Source: WHTK01 sp965197795 (GTDB lineage Bacteria; Chloroflexota; Dehalococcoidia; DSTF01; WHTK01). Taken from it: a stretch of DNA of 64,000 nt. Below the pieces are notes generated by a model that did not search any database, was not told the DNA's origin, and was given only the letters and a program-made list of their open reading frames with translations. Position numbers and translations under genes: made by a program. Position 1 is the first letter of the stretch, and every line of letters begins with the position of its first letter. Of the stretch, positions 37,067 to 46,400 are shown piece by piece. The stretch covers positions 806,001 through 870,000 of the forward strand of contig OZ240228.1 in NCBI GenBank assembly GCA_965197795.1, given 5' to 3'.

Positions 37067-37447
37067 TCAAGTAGATAATCCCCGTTTTTTGAGGACCAGC
37101 ACCTCCAGCGACGGCTCTGCCACCAGCTGCTGCAGGCGCTCGTTGTCGCGCTTGAGGCTCGCCACCTCCAGCTGCGTGGCGTCGCGCACCGTCTCGGCTG
37201 CAAGCCTCGTCTTGCCAGCCTCCATGAACTCCTTGAGCCAGGCGTAGTAGACGTTGGGGTTGATGCCCTCCCGGCGGCAGAGGTCTGACACCCTGGTCTC
37301 GCGCCGGAAGCCCTCCAGCACGACGCGGACCTTCTCCTCCGCCGTGAACTTGCGCCGAGTCGTCCGACGCACTTGCTGGATGAATTGCCGCGTCTCGTCC
37401 TCGACCGGCATCGCCTCAGCGGCTGGAATCCTGCGCATCCTCGGCAT
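37067..37447 (-). mobile_element. IS3-family transposase OrfA, element truncated
   Basis: 126 aa from the ATG at 37447 (AAGGAG upstream). RKFTAEEKVRVVLEGFRRET, VSDLCRREGINPNVYYAWLK and a leucine-zipper helix (LEVASLKRDNERLQQLVAE) are the OrfA DNA-binding and oligomerisation parts of IS3/IS911-type elements. OrfB, the catalytic part, is absent: the frame ends after VLKKRG and meets the nuclease-helicase fragment. Only the left part of the IS remains. Confidence 0.85.
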
Positions 37448-37534
37448 GTCTCGCTCCTTCTGCCGACGGTAACCTACCGCCACTACAGGAAGCCAGAGCA
37501 ACCTCAGTCATCCATTAACAATTGCTAACTCTGT

Positions 37535-37617
37535 GTCCGGATTTCGCTGACGGGGAACAGTGCAAGCCAGCGACCAAAGTCTCCATTAGAAATCAGGCCG
37601 AAAAGTCCGGATTTCGC
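37535..37617. repeat. Pair of GTCCGGATTTCGC repeats, probable IS3 end sequence
   Basis: GTCCGGATTTCGC occurs at 37535-37547 and 37605-37617, in the same direction, upstream of the orfA start. It probably marks the terminal region of the truncated IS3 element or of two nested copies. Confidence 0.5.
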
Positions 37618-37654
37618 CGAAGACGTACAGCAAGAGTCCTCGCTGTTCAGGACC

Positions 37655-37708
37655 GACTATCGATCTTCGGAGTCTGGCGATCGCCCTGACTGTCGATCTT
37701 TGCCTAGT
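37655..37708 (-). repeat. Modular repeat copy B
   Basis: On the minus strand: ACTAGGCAAAGATCGACAG, a spacer of AGTC-A-GGGCGATCGCCA-GACT that can fold on itself, then CCGAAGATCGATAGTC. Beyond the repeat the next 17 bases (CCTGAACAG core) resemble those after copy E. The stop codon and last 16 codons of the HNH gene lie in this repeat. Confidence 0.85.
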
Positions 37709-38412
37709 CTCCTCGGTCCACTAACGTTGGTCTCGCGTGCCGCTTCGTACGAACTCCGTAAGTCGTCCAATTCAACGCATGTGATTCGGTGTGCACACGG
37801 TTCACCCGTGTAAGCGTAAGGAGGGACATCGCGCCCATCCGGGGCATTGTCAGTCTTATTCTGATTACACTTCTCGCACAGCAATTGCAAGTTAGTGAGT
37901 TCCGAGTGACTTCTTATCGGTATGATGTGATCCACCGTTAGCTGGTCCGTAGAGTACATGAGCTTATCGCACCTGTTGCACACCAGACCTTGCTTGTATG
38001 CAAGCAAGGTCTTCGCTTGGAATTTCTTGGGGGTGTTTATCCATCTCTGTAACTGGTGATGTGGCAGCTCATTACCGTCGACTTTGTCGTTAGATCGCTT
38101 TTTAATATCATCGATTAGGTCGTCGATAGTGTGGTAATTGGTACCATCCAAAAGCTCACTGAACATCTCATCGAGTACTCTGGCAACCTCGCTGAACCGC
38201 TCGCCAATGCCTCGCATTGAGGCCAAAGCTTCTGTTTGAGGCAGACTGTTTGAGCTTGGACTAGAGTCCGCGTCCAGGTGAAGGATCGTGCTTTTTTCAC
38301 CGCAGTCTTCGCATTGCTCAACGGTAGTAAAGCTTCCGCGGTTAGTCTCCCTCCTGTCGATTTCTTTCCATCTATGAATAACTTGGACTTCGTGCATGGA
38401 GCTTTTGTTCAT
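37657..38412 (-). CDS. HNH endonuclease, AT-richer cassette
   Basis: 251 aa from the ATG at 38412 (GGAGAGG 8 bases upstream). The C-terminal half has a full HNH core: LVCNRCDKLMYSTDQLTVDH, IIPIRSHSELTNLQLLCEKC and NQNKTDN, with both CxxC pairs and DH. An N-terminal CEDCGEKS may bind a second zinc. The segment 37.7-38.5 kb has clearly lower GC and many A/T-ending codons, unlike everything around it, which points to separate transfer. The last residues (GKDRQSGRSPDSEDR) are encoded by repeat copy B, so the native C-terminus has been replaced. Confidence 0.8.
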   Translation of the reverse strand: MNKSSMHEVQVIHRWKEIDRRETNRGSFTTVEQCEDCGEKSTILHLDADSSPSSNSLPQTEALASMRGIGERFSEVARVLDEMFSELLDGTNYHTIDDLIDDIKKRSNDKVDGNELPHHQLQRWINTPKKFQAKTLLAYKQGLVCNRCDKLMYSTDQLTVDHIIPIRSHSELTNLQLLCEKCNQNKTDNAPDGRDVPPYAYTGEPCAHRITCVELDDLRSSYEAARETNVSGPRRLGKDRQSGRSPDSEDR

Positions 38413-38576
38413 TTTGCGTACCTCTCCAGCACGGGGGATCAACGAGTGCCCCGATACCCACCTGGCGAATGGTCAGCCAGTGCTAATTTCTGACATTCTA
38501 TCTGGAGATGCCTCAGTGCCAAGCCTTCGTCGTCAAATAATGAACCAAGCCGCCGCGGAGCAGAGGAGACGTTGCT

Positions 38577-39101
38577 GTGCCCAAGCCCCTAACTGCTCTG
38601 GGGAGCAGAGCGGCTATCGACCAGGCGCTGTCCCGGCTTGCCCGCAAAGGGGAACTCATGTGGGTCTGCCAGGGCGTCTATGTCCGGCCCATCCAGACCC
38701 GCTTCGGCCCTCGCCCGCCCGCCGTCAAAAAGGTGATCGTGTCCCTGTCCACACTCTGGGGCGAGACGATTGTACCTTGCGGCGGCGAGGCGGCGAACGC
38801 CCTTGCACTCACTACACAGGCGCCAGTGCGGTCGGTTTACTTGACCTTCGGCCTCAATCGTTGGCTGACGCTCGGTGAGTTGACAGTGGATCTGCGTCAT
38901 GCCCCCGTTGGCAGTTGGCGGCGCCACACCGGCTGGCCGGCGAGGCAGTCGTGCCCTGTCCTGGCTGGATCCCGGGAGACGAACCTGGACATGATTGGCC
39001 GCAAGCTCTCAACCGAAGACTTGCAGGAGCTGGCCGAATCGCGTGCTGTGATGTCTTCCTGGATAGCAGAATCCATGAGCGCAATGGTTGGCAATGGCTG
39101 A
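38577..39101 (+). CDS. AbiEi-like (DUF6088) antitoxin, locally shifted
   Basis: 174 aa from a GTG at 38577 (GGAG upstream). RAAIDQALSRLARKGELMWV, CQGVYVRPIQTRFGPRPPAV, PCGGEAANALALTTQAPV and SVYLTFGLNRWLTLGELTVD fit the AbiEi / DUF6088 family, the antitoxin and repressor of type IV AbiE systems. Between about 38905 and 38985 the reading is out of register with the family (SRALSWLDPG appears in another frame) and returns afterwards (IGRKLSTEDLQELAESRAVM), so two compensating base changes are likely. The toxin AbiEii that should follow is reduced to its first residues. Confidence 0.65.
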   Translation: MPKPLTALGSRAAIDQALSRLARKGELMWVCQGVYVRPIQTRFGPRPPAVKKVIVSLSTLWGETIVPCGGEAANALALTTQAPVRSVYLTFGLNRWLTLGELTVDLRHAPVGSWRRHTGWPARQSCPVLAGSRETNLDMIGRKLSTEDLQELAESRAVMSSWIAESMSAMVGNG

Positions 39102-39216
39102 CATGTCGTTTCAGTCGCTTTCCCCCGACGACGCGGTGGCGGGGGAGCAGACGCGCAACACGACCAACCTGTTCGACGGGTTCTTGCCACCCCGGACTCG
39201 GCGCCGCGACTACTAA
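39094..39216 (+). pseudogene. AbiEii start fused to a TerL fragment
   Basis: The frame begins MADMSFQSLSPDD, which fits the start of an AbiEii nucleotidyltransferase toxin overlapping the antitoxin stop, then switches at about 39133 to EQTRNTTNLFDGFLPPRTRR, found also in the phage TerL remnant at 57430-57490 and about 85 percent identical at DNA level. The TerL part is cut by repeat copy C, whose first TAA ends the frame. A three-part junction in 120 bases. Confidence 0.6.
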
Positions 39217-39265
39217 GCAAAGATCGACAGTCCCGCAGGAACCCGGACTCCGAAGATCGATAGTC
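39210..39265 (+). repeat. Modular repeat copy C
   Basis: CTACTAAGCAAAGATCGACA at 39210-39229, spacer AGTCC-CGCAGGAACCC-GGACT with 5-bp complementary ends, then CCGAAGATCGATAGTC to 39265. Half-sites are 33 bases apart. It interrupts the TerL fragment. The next 220 bases are almost identical to those after copy F. Confidence 0.9.
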
Positions 39266-39464
39266 TAGCCGTACAAGGTGGTCTGCTTTGGTCTAGGCGA
39301 AGACATGGCGTTACCCATCGAAAGCCACCGCCGTGACCAGAGCCGAGCATACCGTTCCAGTCACTCGACTGCGAGCTAGCGCGGCAAGACAACGGTCAGC
39401 TCGAAGGGATAGCCTTTACTCGCCACCGCACGAACATGGTGGAGTGTGCACCTAGTGAACAGGC

Positions 39465-39782
39465 CTAGCGTCTCCCGAAGCCCCCGTCGTGCAGTACCGT
39501 CTTGCGGCTATGGCAGGTCTGGCACAGCGCCCGCAGGTTGTCAGCGGCATCGGTCCCACCTCGAGACAACGGCCGGATGTGGTCAATCACCGTAGCCCTG
39601 GCGCCGCAGGCTATACAGCGTGGTTGACGAGCCAGCACCCTGCGGCGAAGGCTTTGCCACGCGGAACCGTAGCCTCGGCGCGCTGTTGTGGGACGCTGTG
39701 CCTGGTGAGCCAGGCAGCGCGCCGACCGCGTGAGCACGGTGCAGCCAGGCTCAGAACAGGGCGCGGGCAGCCGGCGACGCAT
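39465..39782 (-). CDS. Phage-type HNH endonuclease, copy 1
   Basis: 105 aa. Cys/His-rich N-terminus (CSEPGCTVLTRSARCLAH) and an HNH core (CIACGARATVIDHIRPLSRG, LCQTCHSRKTV). In HK97-like phages an HNH nuclease next to TerS assists packaging cleavage at cos. A second copy is at 56102-56425, with about 80 percent identical residues. Here it faces away from a truncated TerS, so it has lost its packaging context but is itself intact. Confidence 0.85.
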   Translation of the reverse strand: MRRRLPAPCSEPGCTVLTRSARCLAHQAQRPTTARRGYGSAWQSLRRRVLARQPRCIACGARATVIDHIRPLSRGGTDAADNLRALCQTCHSRKTVLHDGGFGRR

Positions 39783-40138
39783 GGCCGAAGTATAGCGATG
39801 GAGGGTTTGGAGCCAACTCCTGAATCTGAGGTGGAGGGTTTTCAGGAAGTACTAGTAGACACCCAGCCTCCTAGTGATCGCGAGGCCTTTCCGCAGAACG
39901 ATCCACAACCCTCCACACCATCCATGGCGGCCCGCGAAAAAGTTAAATCAGGCAATCCTTCCGACCGCGCAAAACCCGTCTTTCATTTTTCCGAAAAAAC
40001 AGGGGTTGGTTTGGCACCCCGCCGGGCGGCCGTTTCGAGTCTGGCTCCGGGCGGATCAGACTCAAAACGTGTTTGGCACAAATCGGCAAGTTTTGTGCAA
40101 AAACAGGCCAAAAAGTGCACACCGCCGAGCAGGCGCCC
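39783..40138. other. HNH-TerS intergenic region, possible cos-like segment
   Basis: No gene is supported. It holds runs such as GTGCAAAAACAGGCCAAAA (near 40095), also found at 58982, and GGGGT ... ACCCC (40002-40020), all conserved in the second copy (56450-56637). In HNH-TerS phages cos lies in this interval, so a packaging site is a reasonable guess. Confidence 0.4.
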
Positions 40139-40360
40139 ATGACTAGCGGGCGGATACCGAAGCAGAACGCCGACCGTCTGACGACGCATTCGTCGGAGGT
40201 CAACGAGGAGCTGCGGCTCCCCGGCAAAGTGCGTGCCCGGCAAGGTGCACCCACCGGCGGCTCCGGCCCACTGGCCGGAGAACGCACAGAAGTGGTATCG
40301 CCTGCTCCGGCGGTCGGGGCAAGCCGCGCTGCTCGACTACAGCGATTGGGCGCTGGCTTT
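40139..40360 (+). pseudogene. Terminase small subunit, truncated copy 1
   Basis: Begins MTSGRIPKQNADRLTTHSSE like the complete copy at 56638. A 16-base tandem duplication near 40215 (CCCGGCAAAGTGCGTG then CCCGGCAAGGTGCACC) shifts the frame; WPENAQKWYRLLRRSG and DYSDWALAL follow in the next frame. Similarity stops at about 40356. The following 80 bases up to the Cas3 fragment are of unknown origin (RAELREISAGPDTIGARIAS in one frame). Confidence 0.75.
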
Positions 40361-40437
40361 GGCGGGCGGAGCTTCGAGAGATCAGCGCCGGACCCGACAC
40401 GATTGGCGCGAGGATCGCTTCGCTTGCTCAATTGGTG

Positions 40438-41211
40438 TCAATGCCACGATCTCCCTGACCGCTCCTCATCAAGGTCAAACCGCTCTCCGGAAGCGTTGCC
40501 GGTCGCTGTCAGGGCCGTGACCCTCGCCCTCGAACGGGACTCCCCAGGAATTGCCTCTGCGCCGGGCGTGCACTCGGCGAGCACGGGGATGAGCGTCCTC
40601 AGGTGCGGGGTCAAGTGCGCCTCGTCCAGCAGTACCAGGCTATCGGTCCCCGCCATGGCGGCGTCTATTGGGCGCAGTGTCGATCCATAGCCGCGAAACA
40701 GGAGCCGTGAGCCGTACATCGGCAACGTACACAGGAGGACCGTCGGGCGTGACGGGTCGGCCGGCGCCCGCGAGGCGACTCCCCCGCGCAGCCGGATTAC
40801 ATCGAGCGCTGGTGCGGCTGGCAGGGCAGAAAGGGAACTGAGACGCTCCGCGACTCCGCCGAGAACATCTCTGGCATGTCCCGAGAGGCCGGCCGAACCG
40901 GGATCCGCGAGCACCTTCGCAAGTCTCTCGGCGTGTTCTGCGGTTGAGTCCACCAATAGGCGCCGGTTGACGACCCACCAAATACGGGTCGGTGCTGTCC
41001 GTTGCGCTGGCTCCCGATCCGCCTGCGACGCAAGCCACCACACCGCGATGTCCAGGCACGCGGTCTTCCCTGCGCCTGTCGGAACGCCAACCTCTGCGGG
41101 CCACTCCTCGGTCTCAGCGACCCGTTCGGCCAAGCGCGCCTGCCAGGGAAAGGGCTCGCGCCCATTGATCGACCAGTAGAAGTCAGCGAAGGTCGGCGCG
41201 GGAGCCATCAT
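40438..41211 (-). pseudogene. Type I-G CRISPR helicase Cas3, N-terminal fragment
   Basis: 257 aa remain. FADFYWSINGREPFPWQARL, GVPTGAGKTACLDIAVWWLA (Walker A), VVNRRLLVDSTAEHAERLAK, SLVLLDEAHLTPHL (DEAH box) and TALTATGNASGERF (motif III) are the ordered marks of the type I-G (formerly I-U, GSU0051-type) Cas3. The protein then ends abruptly; the second RecA domain and HD nuclease are missing. It begins 27 bases after the Csb2 stop, as in an intact I-G operon. No cas1, cas2 or repeat array is nearby. Confidence 0.8.
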
Positions 41212-41237
41212 CGTTAACCGGGAAGGTGTTCGCTCGT

Positions 41238-42013
41238 CATGCCGGACTACCGAGCGGTACGCAGAGCCCAAAGCCGCGCTGTCGCCCGGAGCCGATCGCG
41301 ACCGGCCCTGAAATCGCTCCACTGAACCACAGCTCGACGTGAGAGTAGGGAAGCGCTGGTTTGCCTGGTCGATTCACCTCCACGGGAGCGAGGTCGAGTG
41401 CACCCGGGACCAGCGCGGTACGCGATGGAGTGCATTAGTGCCGGGAACTGCGACCGGCTCACCGAGGCGCCGCGTTCGGTCCACTTCTTATACAGGAGGT
41501 TCCAGAGATCGAGATCTCCAGCCTGGGGCACGTTGATTACGGTGCTGCCGTCGTGATCTGGAACGAACGCGGCGGCACCAACAGTAGACGGGAGTGTCCC
41601 GGTCGTGACGCGGACGCGCACCGGCGAGTCCGAGGAGCCGAGGTAGCCACCCGGGCGGCGCGCCGACGAAGCGCATCAACGATCGCGTCCTCGCGCGGGT
41701 TCACCTCCCACGAGTAGCCAACGTGGGGATAGCGGGGGGCGACCCGCACTCCTGCGCGGCTGAGCGCACCCGAACGGCCCACGTACTCGTGGTGAGTCTC
41801 CTTGGCTGCGCTGTCCCCGTGCCGAACGACGTACTGCGGCTGAAGCGGCTGGTGAAATGGTTTCGGGTCAGCATAGATGACCGGCGGCGGCAACTGCTCG
41901 AACCAATCCAGCTCCGCGCCATCGGTCACTCGGCACGCCTCTCCCGTCCCGTCGGCAGCCACTAGTGCTGCGAACAGACGCACTGGAGACGGCTGCCACT
42001 CGCCACTGCTCAA
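41238..42013 (-). pseudogene. Csb2 (Cas5-Cas6 type, I-G), frameshifted
   Basis: Joined frames give the type I-G Csb2/GSU0054 protein that carries Cas5 and Cas6 functions: EWQPSPVRLFAALVAADGTG and LPPPVIYADPKPFHQPLQPQ at the N-terminus, GYLGSSDSPVRVRV after a shift near 41650, and, after a second shift near 41400, SHVELWFSGAISGPVAIGSG followed by RQRGFGLC, the Gly-rich loop of Cas6-type endonucleases. The first residues are missing; upstream DNA belongs to a patatin-like gene. Immediately followed by the Cas3 fragment. Confidence 0.75.
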
Positions 42014-42060
42014 GAGACCGGTGTTGGCGGTCCTGTCCGGATCACCGCGAAACGTCCCGT

Positions 42061-42235
42061 GGCCGACCGAATGCCGCCGCCGGACAGGGCGAGGCCCACA
42101 AGGTTATTTGTTACAGAAGGCTTTCCGGGAGCGGGACGGCGTCACGCCCGACATCCTCTCGCTCCCTGCTTACCCATTTCTCGACCTCGTCCTCGAAGAC
42201 AGGGTCGAAGGCAGGTCTGTAGTACTGCGATCCTT
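42061..42235 (-). pseudogene. Patatin-like phospholipase fragment
   Basis: In one frame FEDEVEKWVSREREDVGRDA and in another, after a stop, VGLALSGGGIRSATGRF. The LSGGGIRSAT oxyanion segment preceded by an E/K-rich helix is typical of patatin-like phospholipases, several of which act as abortive-infection effectors. The sequence then passes into Csb2 without a break. Only this short piece remains. Confidence 0.5.
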
Positions 42236-42364
42236 CCTCTGGGGAGCTACCGAGGGGGGGTTTACTGCACCTAGGAATCCCTTTAGATGTTTAGAAACAT
42301 GCTCTCGCGCGCTTCTGAGGTTCATGTCGCCAGTTCCTCCTCTTCTTTGCAGGCCCAAAGTGGG

Positions 42365-43474
42365 CTACCACTGCCACCAGACGCTGTCCCACTCGGCCCG
42401 GAGGTCAGTGGATGCCCTGGTGGACATGACGTCTGATGCCGAGACGGTCTCACCTGGCTGCAACTCTTGGCCGCCTGGGACAGGAGCGAGCCTCCATTGC
42501 CGTCCGGTGGGGACGGTACCCTCCGATACGGCGAGTGTCAGCCGTGGCCCCTTGGTGGTGTCTTCAGCTTTGACGACCGTGCCCCTGACCGTCTCGCGGA
42601 ACATGTCCCATTCGGGCCCGGTAGCTTTCAGGAACGGGTTGCAAGCGCCCCGGAACGGACAATGATCACATGTCTCCGCCGACGGACTTGCGAGCGAGCC
42701 TTCGGACGGTGACCGGCTAACGGCCTCGTTGAACTCTTCCAGTAGCCGGTAGGCCTCCCTGCCCTGCTCCTCCACTAGGGCCTTGTCCAGTTGGGCCGAG
42801 ACCCTGGTGCCGTCCGTCCTCTGCAGTGAGACGACGTCTGGCCACTCACCGTGCTGGTCATGCCAGATGAAGGCGTATAGGAGCAGCTGCCTCCCGTAGC
42901 TGGAGTCCGGCCCGAGGGAGGGTTCCGGCCAGGAGACTCCGTTCTTGATGTCGACTAGTTCTAGCCGGCCGTTGCCTGACTCCACGCGGTCGACCCGTCC
43001 GACGAGAAGACCGTCCTTTGTCTCGGTCCACTCCTCGACGGCTACGCTGCCACGCGCCGGTTGCCCGCCCGCTTCCCGTGGGGCAACCCTCCGGCGGGCT
43101 ACTTCTGATACTGCATTGACAAGCCTTACCCTGGTCAGTTGGTACCTCGGCCAGCGCTCTGGCGGAGGTGGTTGGAGTCCGTCCGGTTCGGACTTTAACT
43201 CCTCAACGCGAGCGGCGATCAGTGCCTCCCACTGTGACCCGACTGCGGTCTCAACCGCGTCTTCATCTAAGCCGTCAAACTCCCCGCGGGCCAGCGCCTC
43301 ATAGACCCCGTGCACCGCAGTGCCGAGTAGGGCCCACGTGGACTGTTGCTGCGCCGCTGCGAAGCCCTCGTCCAGGCCGAATGCCACGCGGAGCTGACAA
43401 GACCGCAGTCCTTCCAATGTGGAGTGGCTGGCCCGCTTGAGTGGTGCGAATGTGACCTCGCCAGGCCTTTGCAA
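42365..43474 (-). CDS. PD-(D/E)XK nuclease with Fe-S type Cys cluster
   Basis: 369 aa from the TTG at 43474, directly after the helicase stop; a longer frame overlaps the helicase gene and is not needed. The nuclease core is LLVGRVDRVESGNGRLELVD then IKNG. Four Cys, one near residue 26 (LRSCQLRVAFG) and three in CDHCPFRGACNPF near residue 280, give the Fe-S arrangement of AddB/Cas4 nucleases. The C-terminal 90 residues look like an OB-fold (VRGTVVKAEDTTKGPRLTLA). It is the last gene of the helicase operon and may correspond to a Druantia type II accessory subunit; that match is inference. Confidence 0.75.
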   Translation of the reverse strand: MQRPGEVTFAPLKRASHSTLEGLRSCQLRVAFGLDEGFAAAQQQSTWALLGTAVHGVYEALARGEFDGLDEDAVETAVGSQWEALIAARVEELKSEPDGLQPPPPERWPRYQLTRVRLVNAVSEVARRRVAPREAGGQPARGSVAVEEWTETKDGLLVGRVDRVESGNGRLELVDIKNGVSWPEPSLGPDSSYGRQLLLYAFIWHDQHGEWPDVVSLQRTDGTRVSAQLDKALVEEQGREAYRLLEEFNEAVSRSPSEGSLASPSAETCDHCPFRGACNPFLKATGPEWDMFRETVRGTVVKAEDTTKGPRLTLAVSEGTVPTGRQWRLAPVPGGQELQPGETVSASDVMSTRASTDLRAEWDSVWWQW

Positions 43475-43476
43475 GG

Positions 43477-46400
43477 TTAGGATCCGTTGAGCCAGCTGAT
43501 GATGTCCACCGAGTGGTGCAGGAGCGAGAAAAGGTCGGAGGCCCTGATCTCCTGCGCCCCATGCCTCACCATTTGATCCTCCGCCTCCGCCTGCTCGGCT
43601 GTATAGAAGGAGCTGTCCGACCGCCATAGAGGGTGACCGAAGAAGACTGCGCGGTGGCTGTCCGGCATCGATGCTGTCCAGAGCCCCCCGACCTGGTCGA
43701 CCTGGGCCTCAGGGAAGCACTCAGCGAAGCCCCGTACAAGCCGGTCTGCCGTAAGTTGCCAGCGGCTGAAGTCCAATGGCAGGCCCCGGACAAGGTCGTT
43801 GACGTCGAGCGCCAGCCGCCAGTCCAAGAGTGCGTGGACGTGCCGGTTGTCGTAGTGCCGTAGGCAGTCTGGACATGACGTGAGGCACTCGTCCGCGTGG
43901 TCCTTCCTCAAGAATCGGTCGCCCAAGTCCTCTTCGATCCGCTTCAGTACCGAGTTGAGTACTTCAGGTCGGCCTAACTGTGAGCAGTAACCCGCGCCGT
44001 TCTCTAGAGTGTCGGCCAGGAAGACCCGGGCCGTGGGCTCGTCGCCAGAGGACACTGGCTGGAGGCCGGCCCTGACCTCGAGTGGCCCGACGTCCAGCTC
44101 AGTCGTGGCCGCTAACCGGAAGACCTCAGCGAACGACCACAGGGCCGCCCGGCCGGCCGGCATGTGCGCCCGGTTCGTGGAGATCACGCCAGTCGGGCCT
44201 GGCAGGTCCTGGCTTTCAACCGTCAACGTCAGGACATCGGTCGGGCTGATGCTCCCGATCGCGGCTGTGAGCGTAGGCTCCCGGCCCGTGAGTCCGGCGA
44301 CTCGGTGCGGTACTTCCGTGTACGTGTCAGGGTCAGCCACGACGTAGGAGTTGTGGTCGAACCGGTGCATGGCGAACAGCTTTTGGTCGTTGTCGTTGAT
44401 GCTGAACAGGTCTGCCCCCGGGATAACATCGGTAGTCGCCCCCCCGACGTCGAAGCTGTCTGCGCCCGTCGGGCCATACGCGAGCTGGGGGAACCCGGCG
44501 CCGTAGCCACGCTCTACCTCGTCGTCGTAGTCTCCGGGTTGGAAGTCAGTCCGGAACCCCAATGGTTGGTAGAGGTCGAATGAGTCCATCGCGCTGTCGC
44601 ACGCCGGGCAGTCGTCACCCGCTGCCTCGGCGACTGTGACCGCCTGGCAGACTGGGCACCTCCTTACGTGGACTGGTGTGCCTAATGGGTTGGTGACGGG
44701 GACCGGGCGGCTCCCTACGAATTCCCAGGCCGCGAACCCGATGGCCCGGTGGAGCTGCTTGTCCTTCAGCACTTCCGAACCTGGGGCGAAGCTCGATATG
44801 GCGATGTCGAGTGCTCGGTCGGATACGGCTGCACCGTCGTCGAGTGGGCCGCGCGGCGGGCGGCCGTAGAGCTCCCTTACTCGGCTCGGGAAGCCGAACA
44901 TCGGCAGGACGCCGGCGTTAGCTAACCGCTCGCTCAGCTCGGGTTGGATGTACGTCTCACTGTTGACTATCTCGTCGATCTTCGCGGCAAGGCCTTCCCG
45001 AGCCCAGGCTGATAGGACGGCGAGGTCATCGGCACTGAGCCCTGTAAAGGCTGTCAGGCGTTGGACAGCATCGCCTGCTTCCGCAGCATGGGCCAGCCAA
45101 GGTACGACGGAGTCCCTGTACTTGGCCTGCCAGTCGCTTGCGGCGCCGAAAGCGCCGTGCGTACTGTCCCGGGTTTGCCTTGGTCTCTGGTCAGCGGGCA
45201 CCTGGAGGAAAGCGAGCCGGAGGATTTCTGAGGCGATCACCCTGCGCACGATTTCGGCCCGGTCGAGGTCGAGGTAAGGGGGAGGTGGCGGGTCGCCTGT
45301 AATCCGTTCTGAGTGCAGGAAGTAATACTCGTCGTGCGAGCGGTCCCGACACAGCGTCAGGGCGAACGAGAACGGCTGCCCTTTACGGCCGGCTCGCCCG
45401 ACGCGTTGTTGGTAGTTGAACCGCTGCGGCGGCATATTGGCCATCATCACGGAGCGGAGCGAACCAATGTCGACGCCGACCTCCATGGTCGTCGTCACGC
45501 TGAGGACGTCAATCCCGTGTGTCAGGTCGGTTTCCTTCGGTTCCCCGAGGAAGGCTCCTTTGAACCTCCTCTGGCGGCCGCGTTGTTCACTCAGCGGCTT
45601 CGTCTGCCCTGTCAGCTCCTCGACTGCGAGGCGGCGAGACTCGTCGCGAGTGAGCCAGGTGAAGTAGTCCTCGTCTATTCCGCCGGTCCAGACTTCCAAG
45701 CTGCCACTACAACCACGGAACGTGCACGCTCCCGCCGCCTGGTGCAAGTGGAGGCGCGTGCACTTTTGGCACTTCCAGAGCTGCTCCCCAGACGCCCTCA
45801 CGACGCTGAGTGCGGCCATCTGGAGGTTCCAGTTGTCGTCGACTACGCCGGACGACCTAAGGGCGTTCTCGACTGCAGAGGTCAGTTCCCCTTGCCCTAT
45901 GGAGTGGTTGGCCGCGGCCCTTGCAAGGTACAACCGGAGTGGTGGCGGGACAGTTGTAGACGGGTACTGTTCTCCTTCGCGCGGGTGCCGCCCCGCCAGG
46001 CCGAGTACCCGGACGCTCCCGAGTATGACTTCCCGCGCGGCTGCGTCTGGCAACGGGATGTCTGCCGTGCTCAGACGGGACGGTTCCAGGTAGCCGAGCC
46101 CGATGGACTCAAAGTCTCTTCCGGCGCTGTCGAAGAGTAACGTGGCGAGGTAGACCTCAAGCTGTCGTCTCAAGTCTTCCTCGACCTGGAGGCTTTCAGC
46201 TGGCGAAAGCTGCTGCCATGTCGCTCCTGTCGGGGGAGGGAACGCCCTCCACCACTCGAGGCCCCGTGGCCGTTGGAGGCTCGCCTTGGGGCCGCCGGGG
46301 TTGACGCCCAGTGTTGAGAGGGCTTGCTCTACTTTGGCGAGGAGGTCTGTCCAGGCGAGCCGGTCGCCCCTGTTGCCCTGCTGGGACTCGAAGTCCTCTA

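Larger units (their letters stand above)
39210..40356. repeat. Long duplicated segment, partner of 55848-56840
   Basis: Starting with repeat copies C and F, both regions run through a nearly identical 220-base non-coding stretch, an HNH gene on the minus strand, an intergenic region with AAAACCCGTCTT and CAGGGGTTGGTTTGGCACCC, and a TerS gene. Similarity is close to complete for the first 250 bases, then lower. The 39-kb copy breaks off inside TerS near 40356. Confidence 0.85.
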
